64,000 nucleotides of DNA, taken from NCBI RefSeq assembly GCF_029168945.1, contig NC_083608.1, positions 22,958,136-23,022,135 on the forward strand, read 5' to 3'. This stretch comes from Cannabis sativa. Lineage: Eukaryota; Streptophyta; Magnoliopsida; Rosales; Cannabaceae. The first letter of the stretch is position 1; each line of letters starts with the position of its first letter. The translations under genes were made by a program, and so were the position numbers. The notes under the pieces were generated by a model, which was given only the letters and a program-made list of their open reading frames with translations, was not told where the DNA came from and did not search any database. Shown piece after piece: positions 44,049 to 53,840 of this stretch.

Positions 44049-44441
44049 TTTGGTTAATTAGTAATTTTTCCTCCCGAACTTTGACATATACCAAATCATG
44101 CCCCTGAACTTTTTTGGCCGTTAAAAATTTCCCCTGAACTATTGAGATTATTAAATTTAAGGACTTTTGTCTAATTTCATTCAATTTTACTATTTTAGGT
44201 ACTAAATCATGCTCCCCAAACATTGATATCTAGCAAATCATGCCCCTCAAACTTTTATATGTATTAAATCATGCCCCTGAACTTTCATCCATGTTAGAAT
44301 TTTTTTTACTGAAATTAGATAAAAGTCCTTAAATTTAACAATCTTAATAGTTCAGGGGGAATTTTTAACGGCCAAAAAAGTTCAAGGGGCATGATTTAGC
44401 ACATGTCAAAGTTCAGGGAGAAAAATTACTAATTAGCCAAA
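44049..44441. mobile_element. Fold-back MITE with ~130-bp inverted arms
   Basis: The left arm (from TTTGGTTAATTAGTAATTTT) and the right arm (reverse complement from TTTTGGCTAATTAGTAATTT) pair over about 130 bases at roughly 90 percent identity by eye. The arms include repeats of AAATCATGCCCCTGAACTTT. The centre carries two more diverged direct copies of that unit. There is no coding capacity. Long arms suggest a Mutator-like non-autonomous element, but I could not see a convincing target duplication. Confidence 0.7.
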
Positions 44442-45797
44442 ATTTTATCCACTAGTATCAGGCCTCTCTCTTTCTAACTCTTTCTTGAGCACCTATTCTC
44501 TCCAAATTTCATCACCATAGGTTAAATTATTAATTTCAATCCTTTTTTATAAGCCCAGCCAAGAACTAATGAAATTTTTGGGCAAATAATTCTCCATGAA
44601 CTATTAGGAGGAATTTTAGTAATTTGAATCCAATATTCTTTTTCCTATACCCTGAGGCTAAGTGATTCTGACCAAAAAAAATTAAAAAAAAAAATATCAA
44701 ATATTGGCAAGTTAGCATCTATTGAATTGCGTATAACTTTGTTTCTGCGGCTCAAGACATACTTTCGATTGGAGTTTTGGTTTTAGACTCAAAGTTCTTG
44801 ATGACTTTTCAATCAAGTAAAAATATAATTATATAACTTGGAAGAATTGTTACTATTATTCTTGGATATGGATATATCTATTATATATATATATAAATCT
44901 CTTCTTCTAATTCTTTCTTGAACACCCACTGCAACATTAAGTAAATGATTCAAGGAATCCTATGAGGAATGAAAGGGTATCCTGTAAAAATATGTAGCAG
45001 ATGGATTATATATAATAACATATATTCGTGAAGTTGATGACAATATATGAAAGATAGTTTGTCATGTGAATATAATAGTTGTATCTATATGTGGGAGGAT
45101 GCAATGGAGAAAAATTACTAATTAGCCAAAATTTTATCCACAGTATCAGGCCTCTCTCTTTCTAACTCTTTCTTGAGCACCTATTCTCTCCAAATTTCAT
45201 CACCATAGGTTAAATTAATTTCAATCCTTTTTTATAAGCCCAGCCAAGAACTAATGAAAATTTTGGGCAAATAATTCTCCATGAACTATTAGGAGGAATT
45301 TTAGTAATTTGAATCCAATATTCTTTTTCCTATACCCTGAGGCTAAGTGATTCAAACCAAAAAAAATTAAAAAAAAATATCAAATATTGGCAAGTTAGCA
45401 TCTATTGAATTGCGTATAAGTTTGTTTCTGCGGCTCAAGACATACTTTCGATTGGAGTTTTGGTTTTAGACACAAAGTTCTTGATGACTTTTCAATCAAG
45501 TAAAAATATAATTATATAACTTGGAAGAATTGTTACTATTATTCTTGGATATAGATATACCTATTATATATATAAATCTCTTCTTCTAATTCTTTCTTAA
45601 ACACCCATTGCAACATTAAGTAAATGATTTAAGGAATCCTATGAGGAATGAAAGGGTATCCTGTAAAAATATGTAGCAGATGGAATGGATTATATATAAT
45701 AACATATATTCGTCAAGTTGATGACAATATATGAAAGATAGTTTGTGTGAATAGGTGCTTATTTGAATAGTTGTATCTATATGTGGGAGGATGCAAC
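44417..45797. repeat. Tandem duplication, two ~690-bp copies
   Basis: Copy 1 (44417-45105) and copy 2 (45106-45797) are nearly identical and in the same orientation. Each begins with GGAGAAAAATTACTAATTAG, which is the end of the fold-back MITE, and ends ATGTGGGAGGATGCAA. Differences are small: short indels in AT runs and a few substitutions. No protein is encoded. Confidence 0.88.
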
Positions 45798-46004
45798 TCT
45801 TAAAATATGCTATTAGTAATTTATATTTCTGTTAAAATTAACTTTTTATTGGAGAATATTCTGTTAAAAAGCATAATAATCTGTTAAATGCACAACAAAA
45901 ATGGTTAGATAGCCATTTATATATACAATAGGTAAGATATGATGTGAATCACCCATACTTCTATTTTATAGCCACACATTAGCAACACAGTTTCAGAATC
46001 TATG

Positions 46005-46300
46005 AGCATGTTTGGTATTGTTTTCTGTTTTTTGTTTTAAAAAATTATTTTTAGAAATGAGAACAAAAAATAGTTTTTGAAATTTTTAAAACACAAGTCA
46101 CGTTTGGTTAGTGATTTTTAAAAATAATATTGACCAAAAGTGAATTGGTTTTTAAAACAGAAAACAACATTTTGTTGTTTTCAAAATTCTTGTTTTTTGT
46201 AACTTTGTTTTCTGAAAACTGTTTTTAAAAAACAAGGCCAAACAAGCCAAATTGTTTTTAAAAACAATTTTCTGTTTTTAAAAACAAAAAACAGTTTTTT
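46005..46300. mobile_element. hAT-like MITE, split by the copia element
   Basis: The left part begins GAGCATGTTTGG and is rich in TTTTTAAAAAC fold-back units. The right terminus lies beyond the copia element (51392-51407, ending CCAAACATGCAC), which is the reverse complement of the start with one change. The copia target duplication AGTTA sits inside it. Confidence 0.65.
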
Positions 46301-46305
46301 AGTTA

Positions 46306-46578
46306 TATTAAGAAATGAAGGAAAAGAGAATTTTCATTAAACAACAAGAGCAGGTGAGGCAAGCTTTTATAGAGAGCTTGGACCTCTGAACAAACAAACG
46401 GTATTAACGGATAAACCGTTACACCAGAAATACCCAACTGTCAGAACAGAAAAACCAAAATAACAATACAACTGTACCAAATAACAGAACAAAACTACCT
46501 AAGCTAACTGACCAAAAAGACTAACTAAACCAGTAAATAATCAGTAACTAAACCAGTAAATAATCAGTAAGTTTAATA
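46306..46578 (-). repeat. Copia 3' LTR
   Basis: This is the LTR next to the polypurine tract (46579-46588). On the minus strand it contains a TATA box, TATAAAAG (46364-46371). A 24-25 bp unit containing AACTAAACCAGTAAATAATC is tandemly duplicated near its outer end. Confidence 0.93.
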
Positions 46579-46586
46579 CCCCCTCC

Positions 46587-49500
46587 TCAAGATGGAGAGT
46601 GTATGTCATATACTGACATCTTGGAGATATGAGTTCCCAAAACTAGTGAAGTTAAAGGTTTTGTGAAAGCATCAGCAAGCTGTAATGCGTTGGAAATAGG
46701 AATTAATCTGATGGTGTTGTTGTTGATTTGGTCACGGATGAAGTGGCAGTCTAACTCTATATGTTTGGTTCGTTCATGGAAAGTAGGATTATTGGCAATG
46801 TGTATTGCAGAGTGGTTATCGCAGTAGATGAAAGCAGGGTGTGGTTGTGGTATTCGAAAATCCTGTAAGAGATATTGTAACCAGGTAATTTTGCTGGTTG
46901 TAGCAGCAATAGCTCGATATTCAGCCTCGGCTGAACTTTTCGAGATCGTTGGTTGCTTCTTGGTACGCCAAGAGATGAGACAATCTCCTAAGAAGATGCA
47001 AAATCCTGTTGTGGATCGTCGAGTAACCGGGCATGATGCCCAATCTGAATCTGAGAACCCTCGAAGATGGAGAGAAGAATGTTTGGAATATAGGAGTCCC
47101 TGACCTGGATGTCCTTTTATGTAACGAAGAAGATGGTTGACAGCTTGTAGATGAGTAGTTCGGGGATTCGCCATGAATTGGCTAAGTGAATTTACAACAT
47201 ATGTTATGTCCGGCCTTGATAAGGTCAGGTATAGAAGCTTTCCAACAAGCTGTCTGTAGTGTGAGGGATTGTCCAATTCTTCTCCATGTTCATTATCTAA
47301 TTTAAGTTTGGGGTCCATAGGTGTTTTTGAAGGTTTGCTACCCATGAAACCAGCATCTTCAAGGAGTTGAAGGGTGTACTTTCTTTGACATAGAAATAGT
47401 CCTTCTTTTGACCGAGCGATTTCAAATCCCAAGAAGTATTTGAGATCTCCTAAAGCCTTGAGTTTGAATTTGAGGTGAAGGGATCCTTGCAATTGGTGCA
47501 GCAATGGTAGATTGGGACCGGTGATAATTATATCGTCTACGTATACAAGAAGAGCTATGAATGTGTCTTCGGATCCTTTGGTGAACAGAGTGTAGTCAGC
47601 TTGAGATTGCTTGAATCCTTCTTGGATAAGGGCATCAGATAGCTTCTTGTACCATTGTCTTGAAGACTGCTTCAACCCGTAGATGGATTTGTGCAATTTG
47701 CATACAAGGTTGGTTCCTGCATTGAGAGAAGAAGGTAAAGTAAGTCCTTGTGGCAGTGACATATAAACTTCTTCGTTAAGATCGCCATTGAGAAAGGCGT
47801 TGTTAACATCGAGTTGTAAAGTGTGCCAATTCTTTATAGTAGAAATAGCAAGAAGCAATTTAAGTGTGACCATTTTTGCAACGGGGGAGAATGTGTCGAA
47901 GAAGTCTAGCCCTTCTTGTTGCGTGTAACCTTGAGCAACAAGACGAGCCTTTAACCTTTCGACACTCCCATCACTATTGTATTTTATTTTGTAAATCCAT
48001 CTACATCCTATTGCTCTTTTGTTGGCAGGAAGTGGAACTATAGTCCAAGTTTTGTTATCAGATAAGGCTTTTAGTTCACATTGCATGGCTTGCAACCAAG
48101 CTATTGTTTGTATAGCCTCATAGTATGTCCTCGGTTCTTTGACTGATGAAACTGCAAGAATAAAGGCTTTGTGAGAATTTGATAAATTCGAATAAGAAAT
48201 GAATTTGTCAATGTTATGAGGTGTGGAAGAATTATCCTGTATGAGTGAATAACACTCAAAGTCTCTGAGATAGCTTGGAGGTTTCGATTGGCGATTAGAT
48301 CTCCTTGGACCTTCCTGAGATGGTTGTTGAGGAGGAGCTGTAGATACATCAGGTGCATCTGTGCTGTTAGTTTCCTGCTGCACATGGTTATCACTAGCAC
48401 CAGCATGAATTTCTGGATCTGTTATGCATATTTCTGTGTTGTTATTTGTAGGATACTCAGAAATATGGGTGTTAGTTATCACGGAATTTGGAAGAACAGT
48501 TTGAATAAAAGGGTCCATGTTGTTATCTTCAGTGTTAAGTTTTTGGAAAGGAAAAATCCTTTCATGGAAGACAACATTGCGAGACACAAAAATTTGTTTG
48601 TTGTTGATGTCGTATAATTTATATCCCTTAATTCCTTGGGGATATCCTATGAAGACACAGGTACGGGCTCTTGGAGAAAATTTGCTTCTGTGAGCAGCTA
48701 AAGTGGAGGCAAAAACAAGACATCCAAAAGTGCGAAGATGTTGATAATCTGGCAGTTTTTCAAACAATAATTCGTAAGGAGTTTTATTATTTAACAAGGG
48801 TGTAGGGATTCTATTTATTATATAAGCAGTAGTCAATATGCATTCACTCCAAAACTTTATAGGAATTTTAGATTGAAACAGCAAAGATCGAGCCACATTA
48901 AGTAGGTGCTGATGTTTCCTCTCGGCTATGGCATTTTGCTCTGGCGTTTCAACACATGAAAATTCATGCAAAATGCCGTGCTTTGAAAACAAATGTTTAA
49001 AAACCAGTTCTGGAGCATTATCAGAACGAAACACTCTAAAAACTTGATTGAATTGAGTTTGTATATAGGATAGAAATTGAGGTATGATGAAACTAACATC
49101 AGATTTGTGCTGCAGCAAAAAAATCCAAGTGAATCTAGAAAAATCATCCACTAAAGTAAGAAAGAACCTGTGATTTGTGTGTGATACAATGTGGTAGGGA
49201 CCCCAAACATCACAATGGATAACATCAAAAATTTTATTTGAAATAGTATTACTGCTTTGAAAGGGCAGTTTTCTTTGTTTAGAGATAGGACAAACATAAC
49301 ATGGTATTTCTTTGTATAAACCAGGAATGTTACAGTTCAAAGCATTTTTCAGCAAATTCAGTCGATTGAAAGACAAATGCCCAAGGCGAGAGTGCCAAGT
49401 CTCAGCAGTCACGGACAGTACTTGATTGGAATTTGGTGTATTATCAAGGATGTACAAATCTTTGATATTACTGCCGCTTCCAATCATCCTCTTGCTGGCA

Positions 49501-49892
49501 TTTTCCTGCATAGTAAATCCATTAGAGGTAAAAAGAATAGAGATGGCAGATTTGTTTGTGAGATAGCTCATTGATATAATATTGTATTTGAAAGTGGGAG
49601 CGTATAACACATCAGTCAAGACAATTTCACTGTCCAATTTAACAGATGCACTTTGATTCACTATTAAACAGTCATGATTAGGAAGAATTAGTTTGATAGA
49701 AGGTATCTTACATATATATTGAAATAGTTTCATGTTCGAACAAACATGTCTAGTAGCTCCCGTATCCACAATCCAAGAATTATGCAGAGGAGAACTAGAA
49801 CTATGGGATAGTATGATACCTGTGTTTCCCGTAGAAGTACTGGGGTTATCATTATTCGTACCATTCTGCTGTCTTGCGAGTAAGTTTAGCAA
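46587..49892 (-). CDS. Copia pol: protease end, integrase, RT, RNase H
   Basis: This is the 3' three-quarters of the copia polyprotein, open for 1101 codons. The protease active site is in WIVDTGATRHVC. GAG-pre-integrase/zinc motif: WHSRLGHLSFNRL then CYVCPISKQRKLPF. The integrase core has DVWGPY, VFRSDNAPE and the AIAERKHQHLL glutamate. RT has GCRWIYKIKYNSDGSVERLK, LDVNNAFLNGDL and the catalytic LVYVDDIIITG. RNase H has GFSDSDWASCPVTRRSTTGF, KSSAEAEYRAIA and YCDNHSAIHIA. It lies in the same frame as gag but is cut off from it by two in-frame TAGs, so this copy probably cannot make a full polyprotein. Confidence 0.93.
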   Translation of the reverse strand: MLNLLARQQNGTNNDNPSTSTGNTGIILSHSSSSPLHNSWIVDTGATRHVCSNMKLFQYICKIPSIKLILPNHDCLIVNQSASVKLDSEIVLTDVLYAPTFKYNIISMSYLTNKSAISILFTSNGFTMQENASKRMIGSGSNIKDLYILDNTPNSNQVLSVTAETWHSRLGHLSFNRLNLLKNALNCNIPGLYKEIPCYVCPISKQRKLPFQSSNTISNKIFDVIHCDVWGPYHIVSHTNHRFFLTLVDDFSRFTWIFLLQHKSDVSFIIPQFLSYIQTQFNQVFRVFRSDNAPELVFKHLFSKHGILHEFSCVETPEQNAIAERKHQHLLNVARSLLFQSKIPIKFWSECILTTAYIINRIPTPLLNNKTPYELLFEKLPDYQHLRTFGCLVFASTLAAHRSKFSPRARTCVFIGYPQGIKGYKLYDINNKQIFVSRNVVFHERIFPFQKLNTEDNNMDPFIQTVLPNSVITNTHISEYPTNNNTEICITDPEIHAGASDNHVQQETNSTDAPDVSTAPPQQPSQEGPRRSNRQSKPPSYLRDFECYSLIQDNSSTPHNIDKFISYSNLSNSHKAFILAVSSVKEPRTYYEAIQTIAWLQAMQCELKALSDNKTWTIVPLPANKRAIGCRWIYKIKYNSDGSVERLKARLVAQGYTQQEGLDFFDTFSPVAKMVTLKLLLAISTIKNWHTLQLDVNNAFLNGDLNEEVYMSLPQGLTLPSSLNAGTNLVCKLHKSIYGLKQSSRQWYKKLSDALIQEGFKQSQADYTLFTKGSEDTFIALLVYVDDIIITGPNLPLLHQLQGSLHLKFKLKALGDLKYFLGFEIARSKEGLFLCQRKYTLQLLEDAGFMGSKPSKTPMDPKLKLDNEHGEELDNPSHYRQLVGKLLYLTLSRPDITYVVNSLSQFMANPRTTHLQAVNHLLRYIKGHPGQGLLYSKHSSLHLRGFSDSDWASCPVTRRSTTGFCIFLGDCLISWRTKKQPTISKSSAEAEYRAIAATTSKITWLQYLLQDFRIPQPHPAFIYCDNHSAIHIANNPTFHERTKHIELDCHFIRDQINNNTIRLIPISNALQLADAFTKPLTSLVLGTHISKMSVYDIHSPS

Positions 49893-50972
49893 CTGCTGGT
49901 ATTGAGTTGTTGACAGCTGAGGGAGAATGGCATGATTTTCAGTGGCAGTGGTATTGTTTTCTTCCTGAGTTTGAACTTGATTTGCTGAGGCTTCCTTGTT
50001 CTTGTTTTGTCTGTTGAATCCAGGAGGGTAACCGTGGATTTTGTAACATTTTTCGATCGTATGTCCTAGAATATTGCAGTGAGTGCAAAAGGGTCGGTTT
50101 CTTTTGGGAGGATGAGATTTGTTGGACTAATTGTCATCTCTCTGGTTTCCCTTTTTATCACCTTGAAAGGCAAATGCCATGGCAGAATTGTTGTTGTTAG
50201 AATTCGGTGTAGCGCCTCTTTGATTTTCCTCCTAGGTCACTAGATGAAACACCCTATTTACTTCGGGTAAAGGATCCATAAGCACTATGCTTCCTCGAAC
50301 TTGAGAGTAAGAATCTGAGAGCCCCATCAAGAAAGACATAATATACTCCATGTGATGATGATCTTGAAGTTTCTTGACTCCTCCACATGTACATCCATTG
50401 CATGTACATGAAGGCCTGTAATTGGTTAGTTCTTCCCAAATGGTTTTGAGCCTAGTAAAGTACATGCTAATAGTTTGATTTTCTTGTTTAAGATTCATAA
50501 GATCTTTTCTCAAATTGTATATATGAGGACCATTTTTTTGATGAAAACAGGTCCTAAGATCATTCCATATAGCAGAGGCACTTTCATCATACAAGATACT
50601 TGATGAGATTTCTTTAGAAACAGAATTTAAAATCCATGATATGACAATATTATTATTACGATACCAGGCATTATAAAGATTCTGATCAGAGATGGGGGGC
50701 TTGGGAATCGAACCATCGAGGAATCCGATCTTGTTCTTCACTGAAACTACAAGCTGCATCGCCCTACTCCATGAGACGTAATTGTCTCGCCCTGTAAGAG
50801 GTTGAGAAACCAAGGCGTTTCCAAGATTATCTCCATGATGAAGGTAAAAGGGGCTGGCAGGATCTTCCAAAGGATTCTTGACAGTGGCGATTCGAAGACT
50901 TTGATTCACAGAGGTATCGCCAAGATCAACTATGGTTGCAGGAGTTCTGGTTTGATCTTCTTCTGTAGACAT
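49893..50972 (-). pseudogene. Copia gag with two in-frame TAG codons
   Basis: The gag starts with an ATG (MSTEEDQTRT) 127 bases after the PBS. The copia-type gag N-terminal domain (SPFYLHHGDNLGNALVSQPL, YVSWSRAMQLVV) and the UBN2-like part (WNDLRTCFHQKNGPHIYNLR, TISMYFTRLKTIWEEL) are intact. The first TAG (50232-50234) follows RVFHLVT. The second (about 50127) precedes the zinc knuckle FCTHCNILGHTIEKC. Both sit where a CAG glutamine codon would fit. Readthrough would rejoin pol without any frameshift. Confidence 0.88.
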
Positions 50973-51098
50973 TGTGCGGAATCAATGAACAGAGAAAGGA
51001 AGATCACCGGAGACGGAGAAGGCAACAGCCGAGAGACGCAACAACACCGGAGGAGAAAACACGGGAGCTGGGAGGATCGGAAGGGAGGGCTTATCTCT

Positions 51099-51113
51099 CC
51101 TGCTCTGATACCA
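51099..51113 (-). other. Copia primer binding site (tRNA-Met)
   Basis: The minus strand reads TGGTATCAGAGCAGG directly after the LTR end, matching the 3' end of initiator tRNA-Met over at least 12 bases. Confidence 0.9.
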
Positions 51114-51386
51114 TATTAAGAAATGAAGGAAAAGAGAATTTTCATTAAACAACAAGAGCAGGTGAGGCAAGCTTTTATAGAGAGCTTGGACCTCTGAACA
51201 AACAAACGGTATTAACGGATAAACCGTTACACCAGAAATACCCAACTGTCAGAACAGAAAAACCAAAATAACAATACAACTGTACCAAATAACAGAACAA
51301 AACTACCTAAGCTAACTGACCAAAAAGACTAACTAAACCAGTAAATAATCAGTAACTAAACCAGTAAATAATCAGTAAGTTTAATA
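51114..51386 (-). repeat. Copia 5' LTR
   Basis: Identical by eye to the 3' LTR. The TATA box on the minus strand is at 51172-51179. The flanking target duplication AGTTA follows at 51387. Confidence 0.93.
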
Positions 51387-51407
51387 AGTTATGATGCCAA
51401 ACATGCA

Positions 51408-51934
51408 CTATATTTTCAACACTTCATTCTCTCCAATAGTTTAAATAAGAAAACTGTAGTTGAAAACAATTAAATGCTAATTTTACCTCTCAATCTTGCT
51501 TTCTTTAACATGAGGATTCATATATGTTAATATTTCGTTCCTTACCTTTTCATTGTTGGCTATGCGCATTTCACAAAGTGTTTCATGAAAAATGCATGAG
51601 CTGATACGAATTGGGTACGTGTCCAGCCTCTCGGGCTATACATTAACATAAAAATTGTTTTTATCCTGTCTAACTAATCATCTACAATTTTCAATTAAGG
51701 TAATAAAAAGGAATAAATTAAGAAATTTGACCAAAAAAAAACCATGAATTGCGCGTTTCCTTTAAAAATATAGTTGATACATCATTCAATACTTGTGAGA
51801 GAAAGTGTATTAGGCAATTTTTAGGTACTACTTCGAAATAAGATAGCATACTTACACCTCTTTTAGTTTAATCATATATAAAATATAACAGGGTAATGAA
51901 TTTATCTAAATAATAACCCCAGTTTATACACTTA
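51408..51934. other. Intergenic, nothing recognised
   Basis: AT-rich sequence without an open frame or terminal structure. Confidence 0.5.
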
Positions 51935-52107
51935 GGGCTAGTTTGGAACGTCGTATTAGGTTGTATTGTATTATATTGAATTGGATTATATTATATATTT
52001 AAGTGTCTATAAAAGTTAATACCATATATAGTTTTATATAAAAATATTGCATAAAATAAAATTCAATATAATACAATACAACTTAATACGGCGTTCCAAA
52101 CGAGCCC
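51935..52107. mobile_element. Tourist-like MITE (173 bp)
   Basis: The whole element folds back. GGGCTAGTTTGGAACGTCGT at the left pairs with the reverse complement of the right end (ACGGCGTTCCAAACGAGCCC), and pairing continues through TTGTATTGTATTATATTGAA. The flanking TTA on both sides matches the 3-bp target duplication of PIF/Harbinger elements. It lies about 360 bp upstream of the PGIP start. Confidence 0.85.
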
Positions 52108-52396
52108 TTAATCTCTTTGTTTTTGATAGCAATACTTTTTTAATTTCACTTCTATTTGCAAATACGTGGCATCAGTTAAATTTCACTTTAAACATCAATT
52201 GATGCAACCATTACCTACACATATTTTTATTGGTCCAAATACTTTTAATTATTCAAATATTATAAATTTTATTTTAAATAATTTGAATTGAATGATGAAA
52301 TTTAACCCATACTTGGTTTGCAAATAAAAGTGAAATCAAGAAGATATTACCAAAAAAAAATTATAAACTATATTACTTGGGTTATATTACTCTTGA

Positions 52397-52421
52397 TGAC
52401 GCAGCAAAAGACTTATATAAA
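52397..52421 (+). promoter_or_regulatory. PGIP core promoter: TGACG motif and TATA box
   Basis: TATATAAA at 52414-52421 lies 43 bases before the PGIP ATG, so the 5' untranslated leader is very short. A TGACG element (52397-52401), the core of as-1 type TGA-factor sites associated with salicylate response, lies just upstream. Its function here is inference. Confidence 0.55.
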
Positions 52422-52463
52422 TTAAACCATTGCTGAAGCTCATTTGCCACGCAACAAAACAAT

Positions 52464-53471
52464 ATGGAAACTCCATTGTTAAACAGATCCATTGTGTCCC
52501 TCTTCTTTCTCTTCTTCATGATCATCTTCCAACCTTCTTTCTCAGCAGAGCAATGTAACCCTAAAGACAAGAGAGTTCTTCTCCGTATGAAGAGAGCCTT
52601 GAAGAACCCTTCCGTCCTTGATTCATGGGACCCAAGCACAGACTGTTGCAACGAATGGAATAGTGTCACATGCAACCACGAAACGCACCGTGTAAACTCC
52701 CTCACCATCTCAGGCGGTCTCCAAGGCCAAATCCCACGCCAGATAGGTGACCTCTCTTTCCTCGAAACCCTAGTCCTTCTCAAACATCGTAACTTGGGAG
52801 GTTCCATCCCACCAACCATATCTAGACTCAAAAGGCTCAGCTACTTAACCATCAGCTCCACCAACATCTCTGGACCAATACCGAACTTTCTTGGCCAGAT
52901 GAGGAGACTTCGTTCCATCGATCTTTCTTACAACACCCTAACTGGACCAATCCCAAGCTCATTGGCTCTCATACCCAACCTCACATCCCTCCACCTCAAC
53001 CGAAACAAGCTGACCGGGCCAATCCCAGCCTCTTTCGGGCAGTTTTCGGGAAGTGATTTTGACTTACACCTCTCTCATAATCAACTGACCGGTAGAATTC
53101 CGGCCTCATTGGGCAACAAGCTTGACTTCAACGACGTGAACCTATCACGGAACAGGCTCGAAGGAGATGCATCGTTTTTGTTCGGGCGAAGGAAAAGGAT
53201 TCGCGCTCTTGACTTGTCGAGGAACATGTTGCAGTTCGAATTGTCCAAGGTTAGGTTTCCCAGGACCTTAACATGGCTGGACCTTAACCATAACAGGATC
53301 AATGGGACCCTTCCGGCTGGGTTGACAAAACTGAATTTTCAAATGTTGAATGTAAGTTATAATCGTCTGTGTGGGAGTATTCCGCTAGGTGGGGAGCTAC
53401 AGAGGCTAGGGTACACCTCATATTTCCATAATAGCTGCTTGTGTGGTGCACCACTTGGAGGCTGCAAGTAA
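52464..53471 (+). CDS. PGIP: Polygalacturonase-inhibiting protein (PGIP), intronless
   Basis: PGIPs are secreted cell-wall leucine-rich-repeat proteins that bind and inhibit polygalacturonases from fungi and insects. The 335-residue length fits the family. Residues 1-28 form a signal peptide (SLFFLFFMIIFQPSFSA, cleavage before EQC). The N-terminal cap has CNPKDKRVLLRMKRALKNP and DCCNEWNSVTC. About ten LRRs of the extracellular xLxGxIP type follow (for example NTLTGPIPSSLALIPNLTSL and NKLTGPIPASFGQF). The C-terminal cap is LCGSIPLGGELQ, then SYFHNSCLCGAPLGGCK, a PGIP signature. It is unusually basic in places (GRRKRIRAL). The ATG follows the TATA box at the usual distance, and an AATAAA lies near 53590. 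It appears complete and single-exon. Confidence 0.93.
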   Translation: METPLLNRSIVSLFFLFFMIIFQPSFSAEQCNPKDKRVLLRMKRALKNPSVLDSWDPSTDCCNEWNSVTCNHETHRVNSLTISGGLQGQIPRQIGDLSFLETLVLLKHRNLGGSIPPTISRLKRLSYLTISSTNISGPIPNFLGQMRRLRSIDLSYNTLTGPIPSSLALIPNLTSLHLNRNKLTGPIPASFGQFSGSDFDLHLSHNQLTGRIPASLGNKLDFNDVNLSRNRLEGDASFLFGRRKRIRALDLSRNMLQFELSKVRFPRTLTWLDLNHNRINGTLPAGLTKLNFQMLNVSYNRLCGSIPLGGELQRLGYTSYFHNSCLCGAPLGGCK

Positions 53472-53623
53472 TTATTAAGTGTAGTTAATTAGATGGTTTG
53501 ATATATCTAATATTGTACTTAAGAGGCTGGGTACGTACGTACGTTAGTTTGGAGTTTGGAGAGTACTTGGTTTGAAATGTAAGGATTAAAATAAAAATCT
53601 TTTCTTTGCAAGTAATATATCAT

Positions 53624-53840
53624 CACTACTACAATTTTTTCCCAACATTTTATAACTTTATTTTATACTATTTCCCAACGGTTCCTAAAACGGTTGGCTA
53701 TGTGAGTGTCATAAAAATACGGAATTTTAAAAGATGGTTTATAACGGTTGGGAAAAATTATTTAAATGACAGTTTATAACTGTTGGGAAAAATCTTTTTA
53801 AATGACTGTTTATAAACTGTTGAGAAAAGTATTATGTAAA
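53624..53840. mobile_element. CACTA-like terminus with 37-bp subterminal repeats (fragment)
   Basis: It begins CACTACTACAATTTTTTCCC, followed by several copies of AACGGTTGGGAAAAAT in both orientations. From 53741 a unit of about 37 bp starting GTTTATAAC is repeated three times. No matching right end is found nearby, so this is probably a terminal fragment or a deleted element. Confidence 0.5.

Larger units (their letters stand above)
46306..51386 (-). mobile_element. Ty1/copia retrotransposon, young, with non-canonical LTR ends
   Basis: This 5081-bp element has two 273-bp LTRs that are identical by eye, and a perfect 5-bp target duplication AGTTA (46301-46305 and 51387-51391). On the minus strand the LTRs begin TATTAAAC and end TTAATA, so the ends are TA...TA rather than TG...CA. 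The PBS is TGGTATCAGAGC (tRNA-Met) and the polypurine tract is GAGGAGGGGG. Gag and pol lie in one frame, with integrase before RT as in copia elements. The frame is interrupted only by two TAG codons. Confidence 0.95.

Noticed and set aside
52382..52831. 149-codon frame antisense to the PGIP start
   Set aside because: Shadow of the PGIP coding strand; PGIP has signal peptide and LRR support, this frame has none.
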